DNA of 64,000 bases from DASYXT01 sp035934555 (GTDB lineage Bacteria; Verrucomicrobiota; Verrucomicrobiia; Limisphaerales; UBA8199): positions 1-64,000 of the forward strand of contig DASYXT010000040.1 of assembly GCA_035934555.1 (NCBI GenBank). The letters run 5' to 3'. Position numbers and translations under genes: made by a program. Shown in pieces: positions 8,114 through 17,505 of the stretch. The notes beneath the pieces were generated by a model. It did not search any database. It was given only the letters and a program-made list of their open reading frames with translations, and was not told the origin of the DNA. Numbering within the stretch: the first letter of the stretch is position 1; each line of letters opens with the position of its first letter.

Positions 8114-9475
8114 ATGAAAACAAAGACCAACTTACATGGACAGTTAAAGGCTCTGCTTGTGGCCGGCTTACTGGCCGCGCCGCTGCTGGCCTCCAACGCC
8201 AGGGCGCAAGGGCAGGAAGACAATCACTGGGCTCCGGTGAACGTTTTCGTCGATGGCAATGGCAACCAATACGCTTATTTTGACGAGGCAATCAACTGGA
8301 GCCTGGGTAGTGTGCCGACCTATACCGACGCGGGCAACGGCAACAACGAACGGGTCATAATCAATGGAACTTTAGGAATTGCCGGCACCTACGTTGCTTG
8401 CTACATGACCAACAACGCTAATTTGTACCAGATAATCATGGGGTATGATGGCACTGTCGGCGGCGGAAATCTGGTCCTCACCAATGGGGCCCAAGTGCAG
8501 GCCGGGGTGGGCAGTGGACAATGGACCGGAATCGCGTTCCCGAATGGCCCTTCGACGTTGTACATTGGACCCGGTTGCAATTTCACCTGCGGAAGCCATC
8601 TCTGGGTGGGGCAAGGAACCAATAACGGTAACCCTGCGGTGGGCACAGTCATCATTGACGGCGGCTCGCTTAATATTCCCAATGGGCAGTTGGGCGTGGG
8701 CTGGAATGGGACCGGTGGCACCAACTTTCTTACTCTCACCAACGGTGGCAAGGCTTATTTGCAACAATGGGCCGGCCAGACGCTTGGCCAGCCGGGCAAT
8801 AATTCGCTGGGTATTTTGGACCTCGCCGACAACCAAAGCGAAGTCATCATCACCAACGTCAATGCTAACGACTTTACACAGTTGGAGGCAAATAACCAAC
8901 TCGTCGCCTACGGCGGGCAAGGCACAGTGCAGTCAACCTTCAATCCGACGTTAGGCGTCACGATCCTCCACGCCGTTCCTCCGGTCACTACGAATACGCC
9001 GGTCATCTCCTCTCAACCCTCAAATGTCGTTGTGTCGGTAGGCGGCACGGCGACGTTCTTCGTGGGCATCTCGAATGTGCCGGTCACGTACCAGTGGCTG
9101 TTCAATGGCAACCCCCTGGCGAATGGCGGCGGGATTTCCGGCGCGCAAACTGCCACTCTAACCATCAGTGGTGTCACTCCGGCAGAAGTTGGCAACTATT
9201 CCGTGGTGGCGACCAACACAACTCATCTCGACCAGTATGTCACAAGCCAATCGGCCGGGTTGAGCACCACCGGGATTAATCTGTATCCGGTTATCACGAT
9301 CAACGGCATTCCCAACGCCACCTACGTGACCGAGTACACCACGTCGCTGACGCCGCCAGTGACTTGGATTCCGTTTGCGACCAACACGCTCGGCAGTTTC
9401 GCGCCGTTTTACATCGTGGACACCAGCACGCCGATGAGCGTTAAACGGTTCTATCAGACGATCCAACAACACTAA
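8114..9475 (+). CDS. Secreted protein with immunoglobulin-like domain
   Basis: The 453-residue product has a signal peptide (KALLVAGLLAAPLLASNARA, cleavage near 32). Residues about 35-300 are rich in Asn, Gly and Thr with short strand repeats (VIINGTLG, LVLTNGAQVQAG, VIIDGGSL, LTLTNGGKAYL), resembling passenger-type beta-solenoids. An Ig-like domain follows at about 300-395 (VISSQPSNVVVSVGGTATF, VTYQWLFNGNPL, LTISGVTPAEVGNYSVVATN). The C-terminal 50 residues have the strand pattern seen at the ends of many verrucomicrobial secreted proteins. No PEP-CTERM or other sorting signal is visible. Function unknown; cell-surface or exported adhesion is plausible. Confidence 0.75.
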   Translation: MKTKTNLHGQLKALLVAGLLAAPLLASNARAQGQEDNHWAPVNVFVDGNGNQYAYFDEAINWSLGSVPTYTDAGNGNNERVIINGTLGIAGTYVACYMTNNANLYQIIMGYDGTVGGGNLVLTNGAQVQAGVGSGQWTGIAFPNGPSTLYIGPGCNFTCGSHLWVGQGTNNGNPAVGTVIIDGGSLNIPNGQLGVGWNGTGGTNFLTLTNGGKAYLQQWAGQTLGQPGNNSLGILDLADNQSEVIITNVNANDFTQLEANNQLVAYGGQGTVQSTFNPTLGVTILHAVPPVTTNTPVISSQPSNVVVSVGGTATFFVGISNVPVTYQWLFNGNPLANGGGISGAQTATLTISGVTPAEVGNYSVVATNTTHLDQYVTSQSAGLSTTGINLYPVITINGIPNATYVTEYTTSLTPPVTWIPFATNTLGSFAPFYIVDTSTPMSVKRFYQTIQQH

Positions 9476-9489
9476 CGATCGACCTTTCA

Positions 9490-9526
9490 GGCGACGAGGG
9501 ATAAGGTTCTCGATTCCCTCGTCGCC
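9490..9526 (+). terminator. Hairpin after the Ig-domain gene
   Basis: A perfect 12-bp stem (ggcgacgaggga at 9490-9501, complement at 9515-9526) with a 13-base loop lies 15 bases after the stop codon. No T-run follows, so it may act as an RNA-stabilising hairpin or a factor-dependent terminator. The remaining sequence to 9816 shows no gene. Confidence 0.6.
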
Positions 9527-9816
9527 CGTTCCAAACCAGTAGGCAACCCCTGGGTCTGTAGCCAGGAATTCGGCGCTTCTTCCCCCTTTTCACCAATCCG
9601 CTCAACCGCGTCTTCAGCCGAGCAACTGCCGTTAAGGCCCCTCCCCGAGCGGCCGGGGTGGGGTTCGCCGTAGAATGGGGTCCGCGAAGGCAGGCAACCC
9701 GAGTCCCCCAGAGTCCCCCGGAAAGGCTTGTTTTTGCCGGTTCTACCGGGTAATAATGGCATTGTACGAAGAACGACCATGGCGAGCATTTTCACTACAA
9801 TCCCAAGCCACCGCGC

Positions 9817-11502
9817 GTGATGAGAGCGCAGACGATTTGGCAGAGCCTGGATCGGGCGGTGCTGATGTTGCTGCTCTTGGCAGTTTGCGCCGTGGGAGTG
9901 GTCTTATGGGTCGGGGAGAGCTGGGCTGCTGCGGGTGGGCGAGCCGAGGCTCTATCGCGCGCGCAGTATAATATCTATTATGATGTGATGTTGTTGGGCG
10001 AGGCGCTGCGGAACGAGGCGCAGCAGCCGGCGCACGAACTGGACCGCGAGCGCTCAGCGCCGCTCGAAACCGAGCTGAATCACTTGTTCGACGACCTGTC
10101 CGCGGACTTCCATCAGCACTCGGCGCTGGTCCGGGCAATCGCCGAACTGCGAGATTTTGCCCTGGGTAGTGCGGCCGGGAGCTTTGGCCAATTTCGGGAC
10201 CGGGTGCAGGCGATGGCGTCAAATGATCCCGCCAATGCGCTGACGTACTATAATTCGAACTACGCGTCTGTGAGTCGTCAGCGGGATGAGGTCTTTGAGC
10301 GCCTGGCGCGCGAGATAGAACAGGCCAAGCTGGCTGAAAACCGCGAGGGCTTGCGTGCGGGTATCCTCGGAGCGACGGCTTTGGTATTGATTGGGCTGGG
10401 TGTGCTGGCTATTCGGCGCTTCCAGGTCCGGGTCGTGCACGAGCCGCTACAGGAACTGGTAGCAACCGTGGAGAAGTTGCGGCAGGGGGATTTCACGCGT
10501 CGGGCCGCGCTCGTCCAACCGGATGAATTCGGGCAATTGGGTGAGGACCTGAACCACCTGGCCGAGGAATGGTCCGGCTTGGTCGGGCATTGCCAACGGT
10601 CCGGGACGCAGGTGGGGGCCGCCAGCTCGCGCATGGTTGCCACTGCCAGGACTCAGCAAGAAACTGCGCGCGAGCTGGGCGCCGCCGCCACGCAGGCCGG
10701 CGAGGCCTCCAAAGGGCTCTGCGATTGCTCTCGCGAATTGGTGCGCACACTCTCCGATTTGGGCGCGGCCGCCGCGCAACTATCGAGTTTGATGGGGACA
10801 AGCCAGAACCGGCTGGCACGCATCGAAGAAACCATGCGCCAGATGATGGAAGCCTCGGGAGCGATGACGACGCGGTTGGCGGCATTAAGTGAAAAGACCG
10901 CCAGTATTGGTTCGGTGGTGGCGGCGATCACCAAAGTAGCCGACCAGACAAACCTGTTGTCCCTGAATGCCGCCATCGAGGCAGAGAAGGCGGGCGAATA
11001 CGGGTTGGGCTTCGCCGTCGTGGCGATGGAAATTCGGCGGCTGGCCGATCAAACCGCGGTTGCCATTTTTGATATCGAGAAAATGGTCAAAGAGATGCAA
11101 TCGGCGGCTTCCGCCGGGGTGATGGGCATGGACAAATTCCTGGAACATGTCCGCACCGCGATCGAGGAGACGCGCGAAGCGGGGATGAACCTCGCGCAGC
11201 TCAACCAGCAGGTGCAGATTCTGGCTCCGGGGGTTCAGGCTGCCAACCGTGGCGCGGAAACACAGGCGGCCGGCGCAGACCAGGTGAGTCAGCTACTGGC
11301 GGTGTTGCACAGCACAGCGGCCCAAACGGCCGAATCCGTACGCCAGGCCCACGTTTTTCTGGAACAACTGCAACAGGCCGGTCTCGGCTTGCAGCAGCGG
11401 GTGAGCAAATTCCATCCGGGAGCCGAGCCTGAACCGGATACGCAGGTCTGGACCGGCAAAGACAACCCGATGCCAGGTCAACGTTTGCCGGAAGCTAATT
11501 AG
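9817..11502 (+). CDS. wspA: Methyl-accepting chemotaxis protein, WspA-like
   Basis: Membrane chemoreceptor of 561 residues; the start is GTG at 9817 or ATG at 9820. TM1 is about 14-33 (VLMLLLLAVCAVGVVLWV), followed by a helical periplasmic domain, TM2 about 183-203, a HAMP domain (EPLQELVATVEKLRQGDF), and the signalling hairpin. The hairpin tip reads ITKVADQTNLLSLNAAIEAE then KAGEYG and EIRRLADQTAVAIFDIEKMV, which matches my memory of WspA, the surface-contact receptor of Pseudomonas, more closely than that of flagellar receptors. No C-terminal pentapeptide for CheR docking is present. It is the first gene of a tight five-gene operon with two CheW proteins, a CheA-REC kinase and a hybrid kinase. 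The stimulus is not known here. Confidence 0.87.
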   Translation: MMRAQTIWQSLDRAVLMLLLLAVCAVGVVLWVGESWAAAGGRAEALSRAQYNIYYDVMLLGEALRNEAQQPAHELDRERSAPLETELNHLFDDLSADFHQHSALVRAIAELRDFALGSAAGSFGQFRDRVQAMASNDPANALTYYNSNYASVSRQRDEVFERLAREIEQAKLAENREGLRAGILGATALVLIGLGVLAIRRFQVRVVHEPLQELVATVEKLRQGDFTRRAALVQPDEFGQLGEDLNHLAEEWSGLVGHCQRSGTQVGAASSRMVATARTQQETARELGAAATQAGEASKGLCDCSRELVRTLSDLGAAAAQLSSLMGTSQNRLARIEETMRQMMEASGAMTTRLAALSEKTASIGSVVAAITKVADQTNLLSLNAAIEAEKAGEYGLGFAVVAMEIRRLADQTAVAIFDIEKMVKEMQSAASAGVMGMDKFLEHVRTAIEETREAGMNLAQLNQQVQILAPGVQAANRGAETQAAGADQVSQLLAVLHSTAAQTAESVRQAHVFLEQLQQAGLGLQQRVSKFHPGAEPEPDTQVWTGKDNPMPGQRLPEAN

Positions 11503-11503
11503 T

Positions 11504-11986
11504 ATGCTGTTCCTGCTGTTCCAACTTGGGCGTGACCGGTACGCGTTGCAGGCGAGCCATGTCGTTGAGGTCATTCCATTGCTGGAGTTGAAAGAACTGC
11601 CCCAGGCGCCGGTGGGTGTGGCCGGGCTGTTCAATTACCGGGGGCGATTGGTCCCGGCGGTGGACTTGTCATTATTGACGGTGGATATGGCCGCCAGACG
11701 CGCCTTGAGCACGCGAATCGTGGTAGTTAATTACGCCGGGCCCGATGGGCGCACGCACTTGATGGGGTTGATCGCCGAAGAGGTAACAGAAATGTTGCGG
11801 ACCGAAGCGCGTAATTTTGTCGGGCATGGATTGAAGCTGCGCGCCGCACCCTATCTCGGGCCGGTTTTTTTGGATCCTGACGGCCCGATCCAGTGGTTCG
11901 ACGAACAGCGATTGCTGACCGCGCCTTTCACCAATTTCCTGTTCCAGGGATCGCCATTGGCTGAGGCGGCAAATGTGTCGATTTAA
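11504..11986 (+). CDS. wspB: CheW-type coupling protein, WspB-like
   Basis: A 160-residue CheW-domain protein starting one base after the receptor stop codon. The start MLFLLFQLGRDRYALQASHV, the VEVIPLLELKELPQAP stretch, GVAGLFNYRGRLVPAVDL and the LMGLIAEEVTEML strand define the two CheW sub-barrels. It should link the WspA-like receptor to the CheA-like kinase in the cytoplasm. It is the first of two CheW proteins in the operon, as in the Wsp system. Confidence 0.85.
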   Translation: MLFLLFQLGRDRYALQASHVVEVIPLLELKELPQAPVGVAGLFNYRGRLVPAVDLSLLTVDMAARRALSTRIVVVNYAGPDGRTHLMGLIAEEVTEMLRTEARNFVGHGLKLRAAPYLGPVFLDPDGPIQWFDEQRLLTAPFTNFLFQGSPLAEAANVSI

Positions 11987-12004
11987 GCTTTAATTTTCCC
12001 GACA

Positions 12005-12841
12005 ATGAAACCCAAGACCCCCGAAGCCCCGAGCCCGGCGGCGGAGTTCACGACCGGCGACCGGGGGACGTCAACGGGGCAGAGGAACGAGGCACCAGAC
12101 GGTGGCGAGGCCGCCCAGCCCATGATGAGGCGTGTCGGGGCGTTTGTGACACCAAAGCCAGCGGACGTTGACAAGAAGATACTGGATGGAGCCGGGTTGG
12201 GATGCTGGTCGGTTATTGGAGTTTATGGCGATGGCACCTGTCCCGAGGTGGGGAAAGTTGTCCACTGCCGCAACTGCCCGGTCTATTCGGTAGCAGCGCT
12301 GCAAGTGCTGCGGCGGCCGATTCCACCGGGGCTGCAGAGCGAATGGACCCGGCAATACGCGAGCGCGAGCGCCGGGCAGCCACCGGCGAAGATGTCGGTC
12401 GTTCTGTTTCGAATCGGCGCCGAATGGTTGGCGCTGCCAACCCAGAGTTTTCAGGAAGTTGCCGAATGGCGTCCGATCCGATCATTGCCGCATCGGCGAC
12501 AGGGGATCGTGCTGGGCTTGGCCAATGTTCGTGGAGAGGCGCTGGTGTGCGTGTCTTTGGGGCATTTCCTCGGTTTGACCAAACTGCCATCACGCGAGAC
12601 CTTGCGCCGCGTGTATCACCGTTTGATTGTCGTGGTGATTAATGGCGGGCGGCTGTCCTTCCCGGCAGACGATGTGCAGGGTCCGCAGCGATTGCATCCC
12701 GAGCAACTGTTGGTGCCCCCCGCGACGCTCGGCCGCCCCGGGCCGAGTTGTGCGCGAACGGTTTTCCATTGGGGCGGCCATGCGGTTGGCTTGCTGGAGC
12801 CGGGCGCATTGTTCGAGCGGTTGAATCGGAGCCTCGCATGA
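12005..12841 (+). CDS. wspD: CheW-type protein with cysteine-rich N-terminal extension, WspD-like
   Basis: The 278-residue product has a disordered first 60 residues and then a short cysteine motif (CWSVIGVYGDGTCPEVGKVV followed by HCRNCPVY), which I recognise from WspD-type couplers. A CheW domain follows (about 130-275: SVVLFRIGAEWLALPTQSF, GLANVRGEALVCVSL). Four cysteines in the C-x11-C-x8-C-x2-C pattern could bind metal or a cofactor; that is inference. It starts 18 bases after the first CheW gene and overlaps the start of the kinase gene by four bases (ATGA). Confidence 0.83.
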   Translation: MKPKTPEAPSPAAEFTTGDRGTSTGQRNEAPDGGEAAQPMMRRVGAFVTPKPADVDKKILDGAGLGCWSVIGVYGDGTCPEVGKVVHCRNCPVYSVAALQVLRRPIPPGLQSEWTRQYASASAGQPPAKMSVVLFRIGAEWLALPTQSFQEVAEWRPIRSLPHRRQGIVLGLANVRGEALVCVSLGHFLGLTKLPSRETLRRVYHRLIVVVINGGRLSFPADDVQGPQRLHPEQLLVPPATLGRPGPSCARTVFHWGGHAVGLLEPGALFERLNRSLA

Positions 12842-15189
12842 ACCCTGAGCTTTCAGACAACCTCGGCGGGCTCTCGATGCTCGAACTGTTTCGGGCAGAG
12901 GCGGAGACGCAGACCGGGATCTTAACCAATGGCCTCCTGGAGTTGGAGCGCGGCGCGGCTCATGCGGAAACGTTCGAGACGCTGATGCGCGCCGCGCACT
13001 CGCTCAAAGGCGCGGCGCGCATCGTTAACCAGCAACTGTCGGTGCGGGTGGCTCACGCCCTGGAAGACTGTTTCGTTGCCGCACAAAAAAGCCGCTCCCC
13101 GTTGACACAAGATGAAATGGATTTGGTGTTGGGGGGAGTGGACCTGCTGGCGGATCTTGCCAAACGCACCGAAGATGCGTCACCGGGCTGGGAAGCCGAT
13201 GCGTTGGCTGAAGTGGAGGCCATGTTGACATCGTTGGCCGTGGTGGCTGCGGGCGGGCGCTCCCGAGGTGCTCGGGTTTCTAAGACTGCGCCAGGCTCGG
13301 ACGGAACAGAGGCGAGCAGTCGCACTTCGCCGGCCACCAGCTCCGCCGCCGCGATGCCGCAGAATTCCACCGCCCCGGGGGCAGTACCCTGGAGCGCGCC
13401 GACCGAGGGGTTGATTCGCCAGCGCAACGAGGCGCCGGAGCGCACGCTGCGCTTGGCGGCGGAGAGCCTGAACCGGTTGTTGGGATTGGCGGGAGAGAGC
13501 CTGGTGGAATCGCGGTGGCTGCGGCCATTTGCGGACTCCTTTCAGCGGTTGAAACGGGACCAAATGGAAGTGTCGCAAAAACTTGAATCGCTCCGGCGGG
13601 CGGTCGGAGAAGAGCACTTGTCGCCGAACGCTAAAGCGGCGTTTAACGAATTATTCCGGCAAACAGCATATTCCCAGCAATTCGTTCAAGAAAGGATGCA
13701 AGAGCTGGAGATGTACGACCGGCGCACGTCCCAATTAGCACAACGCCTTTATCTGGAGGTGCTACGCACTCGGATGCGGCCGCTGAGCGATGGAGTGCGT
13801 CGGTTTCCGCGCATGGTGCGGGATTTGTCGCAGGCTTTGGGCAAGTCTGTGCGGCTGGAGATCACCGGCGAAACGACGCAGGTGGACCGCGACATTTTGG
13901 AACGGCTGGAAACGCCAGTGGCGCATCTGCTGCGGAATGCGGTGGACCATGGCTGCGAGCCGCCGTCGGTACGCGAGCGGTTGGGCAAAGCCCCGGAAGC
14001 GACCTTGAAGCTGGAAGCCCGTCACAGCGCCGGGGTGTTGCTGGTGGCGGTCTCTGATGATGGGGCCGGCGTCGATACCGAACTGGTGCGGGCTGCCCTG
14101 GTGGAAAAGCGTCTCGCCAGCGCCGCCGTGGCTAGCAAACTGACCGAAAGCGAATTGCTGGAGTTTTTATTCCTGCCGGGGTTCTCGCTGAAAGAGACGG
14201 TCACGGAGATTTCCGGGCGTGGGTTTGGACTGGACGTGGTGCAGAACATGGTCAAAGGGGTACGCGGCTCGATTCGGCTGCACAACCAGCCTGGCCGGGG
14301 TTTGCGTGTGCAGTTGCAACTGCCGCTGACGCTATCGGTGGTGCGGGCGTTATTGGTGGAGGTCGGCGGCGAGCCTTACGCGATTCCCCTCAATCAAATC
14401 AACCGCACCTTGCGGTTGCCGCGCCACGCAGTCGAGACGCTCGAGGGTCAGCCGCATTTTCATTTGGCCGGACAACAGGTCGGGCTGCTCACCGCTCACC
14501 AGGTGCTGGAGTGCGGCCGCTTGACCCCCAATACCCATGACCTCGCGGTGGTGGTGCTCAACGATCGGAGCGCGCGGTATGGACTGGTCGTGGACCAGTT
14601 CCTCGGTGAACGGGAGTTGGTGGTGCAGGCGTTAGACCCACGCCTCGGCGCCATCCGGGACATCAGCGCCTCGGCCCTGATGGAGGACGGCACGCCGGTG
14701 CTGATTCTAGACGTCGAGGGAGTGATTCGCTCGATTGAGCGGCTGCGGGCTGAAGGCCGGTTGGGCCGATTGGCTTTGGCGCAACTGCCGGGCGCTGCTC
14801 CGCAACCGAAACGGATCCTGGCAGTGGATGATTCCCTGACCGTGAGGGAGTTGGAGCGCAAGCTTCTCACCAGCAGGGGATATGTGACGGATGTAGCCGT
14901 CGATGGCCTGGAAGCCTGGAACGCCGTCCAATCCGGGTTATATTCCTTGGTGATCACCGACGTGGACATGCCGCAAGTGGATGGCATCCAATTGGCGCGA
15001 CTGATCAAGGCTGATGCGCGTTTGCAGTCTTTGCCCGTCCTGATCTTGTCCTACAAGGACCAGGACCGGGAACGTTTGCAGGGCTTGGAGGCCGGGGCGG
15101 AATATTACCTGACCAAAGGCGGGTTTGAGGACGAGTCGCTGCTGCAAGCGGTGATTGATTTAATCGGGGAGCCTGAACTGGAGTCGTGA
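12838..15189 (+). CDS. wspE: CheA-type histidine kinase with C-terminal receiver, WspE-like
   Basis: A 783-residue hybrid chemotaxis kinase from the ATG at 12838, which overlaps the previous stop. Domains in order: Hpt with His54 (LMRAAHSLKGAARIVNQQL); a linker rich in Ser/Ala and a dimerisation helix region; HATPase_c (LLRNAVDHGCEPPSVRERLG, SDDGAGVD, GRGFGLDVV); CheW-like domain (LVEVGGEPYAIPLNQI); REC (KRILAVDDSLTV, phosphoacceptor Asp708 in VITDVDMPQVDG, Lys in YYLTKGG). The kinase should take signals from the receptor and pass phosphate either to its own receiver or to the receiver of the next protein. No separate CheY, CheB or CheR is encoded nearby. Confidence 0.92.
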   Translation: MNPELSDNLGGLSMLELFRAEAETQTGILTNGLLELERGAAHAETFETLMRAAHSLKGAARIVNQQLSVRVAHALEDCFVAAQKSRSPLTQDEMDLVLGGVDLLADLAKRTEDASPGWEADALAEVEAMLTSLAVVAAGGRSRGARVSKTAPGSDGTEASSRTSPATSSAAAMPQNSTAPGAVPWSAPTEGLIRQRNEAPERTLRLAAESLNRLLGLAGESLVESRWLRPFADSFQRLKRDQMEVSQKLESLRRAVGEEHLSPNAKAAFNELFRQTAYSQQFVQERMQELEMYDRRTSQLAQRLYLEVLRTRMRPLSDGVRRFPRMVRDLSQALGKSVRLEITGETTQVDRDILERLETPVAHLLRNAVDHGCEPPSVRERLGKAPEATLKLEARHSAGVLLVAVSDDGAGVDTELVRAALVEKRLASAAVASKLTESELLEFLFLPGFSLKETVTEISGRGFGLDVVQNMVKGVRGSIRLHNQPGRGLRVQLQLPLTLSVVRALLVEVGGEPYAIPLNQINRTLRLPRHAVETLEGQPHFHLAGQQVGLLTAHQVLECGRLTPNTHDLAVVVLNDRSARYGLVVDQFLGERELVVQALDPRLGAIRDISASALMEDGTPVLILDVEGVIRSIERLRAEGRLGRLALAQLPGAAPQPKRILAVDDSLTVRELERKLLTSRGYVTDVAVDGLEAWNAVQSGLYSLVITDVDMPQVDGIQLARLIKADARLQSLPVLILSYKDQDRERLQGLEAGAEYYLTKGGFEDESLLQAVIDLIGEPELES

Positions 15190-15192
15190 AGT

Positions 15193-17421
15193 GTGATATC
15201 TGAGTTCCAAAACCAATCAACCTTTGCGCCGGAGCCACTGGAGCCGGCGGGTTCGCCCGATTACCACGTGATGGTGCTGCTGGTGGACGACCAGGCCATG
15301 GTGTGCGAGGCCGTCCGGCGGGCGTTGGCAAACCAGGCCGACATCGATTTCCACTACTGCGCCGATGCGCGCGAAGCGTTGCTGCTGGCCAACCAGATTC
15401 GGCCGACGGTGATTTTACAGGACCTCGTGATGCCGGGGCTGGACGGGTTGAGCCTGGTGACGCAATTCCGCTTGAACCCGGCAACGCGGGACACACCGAT
15501 CATCGTGCTGTCCACCAATGAGAATCCGCAGGTCAAAGGCCAGGCTTTTGCCCTGGGGGCCAACGATTACCTGGTGAAGCTGCCCGATAAAATCGAGTTG
15601 ATTGCGCGCATTCGCTATCATTCGCGGGCGTTCCTGAATGTGTTGCAGCGCGATGCCGCCTACCGGGCTTTGCGGGAAAGCCAGCAACAATTGATTGAAA
15701 GCAACGCGGCGTTGATTTCGCTCAACCAGAAGCTCGAAGAGGCCACGCTAGCCAAGTCGCAATTCCTGGCCAACATGAGCCATGAAATCCGCACGCCGAT
15801 GAACGGGGTGCTGGGCATGACCGCCCTGCTGTTGGACACGGATTTGACCGACGAACAGCGGGAATATGTCGAGGCGACGCGCAGCAGCGCCGACGCGTTG
15901 CTGACCATTATTAATGACATTCTGGATTTCTCAAAGATTGAATCCGGAAAGCTGGAACTGGAATATCACCCGTTTGAATTGCACGCGTGCATTGAGGAAG
16001 CGTTAGACCTGCTGGCGCCCAAAGCGGCCGAAAAGAACCTGGATTTGGCGTACCACGTGGAAGATACGTTACCGCGCTTGCTGGTGAGCGATGTGACACG
16101 GCTGCGGCAAATTCTTGTGAACTTAGTTAGCAACGCTGTCAAGTTCACCAGCCAGGGTGAAGTGGTGATTGAAGTCCAACCGTTGTCGCACGGTCCGCGT
16201 CCATCGCCGCCCGGTCATCATCATGATACGGATTTTATTCGCCATCCCGAGCAGTGGCTGCTGCATTTTTCGGTGCGCGATACCGGGATTGGCATTGCGC
16301 GGGACAAGCAGGATCGGCTATTCAAATCCTTTCAGCAGGTGGATGCGTCCACAACGCGGCATTATGGGGGCACGGGCTTGGGGCTGGCGATCTGCAAACG
16401 GCTGGCGGAACTGCTCGGGGGCAGGATTTGGGTCGAGAGCGATGCCGGCCAGGGAGCTACGTTTCACTTTTCAATCCTGGCCCGCGCCGCGGCGGTCGTC
16501 ACGCCGGCGCCGTGGCAGACCGCTCAGTCGCAACTGGCCGGGCGCCGGGTGTTGCTCGTCGAGGACAACCCCACCAACCGGCGGCTGATGACTTACCGCG
16601 CCCGCCAATGGGGGCTGACCATCGACACCGCGGCCAGCAGCGAGGAAGCGCTGCGGCTGCTCCAAGGCGAGGGCCACTTTGATGCCGCCATCCTGGATCT
16701 GCAGTTGCCCGACCTGGACGGATTCAGCCTGGCGGAAAGGCTGCGTCAACTGCCCAACCGCGGCGACCTGCCGTTATTATTACTTACCAACGCGCGCCTG
16801 CGTGGCGATGACATCCGGCCTGCACGCGCCGGGATTTCCATTTACATTCACAAACCGGTAAGGCCGATCCAATTACTGGAGGCGCTGTGTCGAGCGCTAA
16901 GCGTGCATGTGCAACAGGAGAAGAAACCGCCGGCAGCCTTGACGCTGGATGCATCGCTGGCGCAACGATTGCCGCTGCGATTGTTATTGGCCGATGACAA
17001 CCCGATTAATCAAAAAGTCGGCCTCAGTGTGCTGGGGAAACTGGGGTACCGCGCGGACCTGGCCAACAACGGCCTGGAAGTGCTGCGCGCGTTGGAACAG
17101 AAGGCTTATGACGTGCTGTTCCTGGACGTGCAGATGCCGGAGATGGACGGCTTGGAAGCGGCGCGACAGATCTGCTTGCGCTGGGCCCCAGAAAAACGCC
17201 CGCGCATCATCGCCATGACCGGTAACGCGTTGATGGGAGACCGGGAGCGTTGCCTGGCGGCTGGGATGGACGATTACATCGCCAAACCGGTGCGCGTTGC
17301 CGAGTTGCAAGCGGCCATCGAGCACTGGGGACCATTGCGGGGCGGCAAAGCAGAGCCCGGTCTGCCCGCTCCCATCACGAAGACGGTGGATGCCACAGTG
17401 CAGCGGCTGCCCGCCCCTTAG
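15193..17421 (+). CDS. WspR-like receiver fused to hybrid histidine kinase with two further receivers
   Basis: The 742-residue product starts at GTG 15193, three bases after the CheA stop. The first REC (about 26-145) has Asp77 in VILQDLVMPGLDG and continues into ANDYLVKLPDKIELIARIRY and a helix YRALRESQQQLIESN. Those strings match my memory of the receiver and stalk of WspR. Where WspR has its GGDEF cyclase, this protein has HisKA (His197 in FLANMSHEIRTPMNGVLG), HATPase_c (LVNLVSNAVKFTSQGEV, GTGLGLAICKRLAELLGG) and two RECs (about 450-565, Asp in AILDLQLPDLDG; about 595-715, Asp in LFLDVQMPEMDG). It is a cytoplasmic phosphorelay hub with no DNA-binding or cyclic-di-GMP domain, so the final output must be encoded elsewhere. 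Confidence 0.9.
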   Translation: MISEFQNQSTFAPEPLEPAGSPDYHVMVLLVDDQAMVCEAVRRALANQADIDFHYCADAREALLLANQIRPTVILQDLVMPGLDGLSLVTQFRLNPATRDTPIIVLSTNENPQVKGQAFALGANDYLVKLPDKIELIARIRYHSRAFLNVLQRDAAYRALRESQQQLIESNAALISLNQKLEEATLAKSQFLANMSHEIRTPMNGVLGMTALLLDTDLTDEQREYVEATRSSADALLTIINDILDFSKIESGKLELEYHPFELHACIEEALDLLAPKAAEKNLDLAYHVEDTLPRLLVSDVTRLRQILVNLVSNAVKFTSQGEVVIEVQPLSHGPRPSPPGHHHDTDFIRHPEQWLLHFSVRDTGIGIARDKQDRLFKSFQQVDASTTRHYGGTGLGLAICKRLAELLGGRIWVESDAGQGATFHFSILARAAAVVTPAPWQTAQSQLAGRRVLLVEDNPTNRRLMTYRARQWGLTIDTAASSEEALRLLQGEGHFDAAILDLQLPDLDGFSLAERLRQLPNRGDLPLLLLTNARLRGDDIRPARAGISIYIHKPVRPIQLLEALCRALSVHVQQEKKPPAALTLDASLAQRLPLRLLLADDNPINQKVGLSVLGKLGYRADLANNGLEVLRALEQKAYDVLFLDVQMPEMDGLEAARQICLRWAPEKRPRIIAMTGNALMGDRERCLAAGMDDYIAKPVRVAELQAAIEHWGPLRGGKAEPGLPAPITKTVDATVQRLPAP

Positions 17422-17505
17422 CCGCGCCCCGCAAAGCCTTTAGATGGCCTGTTACGAAAAGGGTAACTGCGGGCTTGCCAGGCCGGATAGTCGAATTCAG
17501 GCTGT

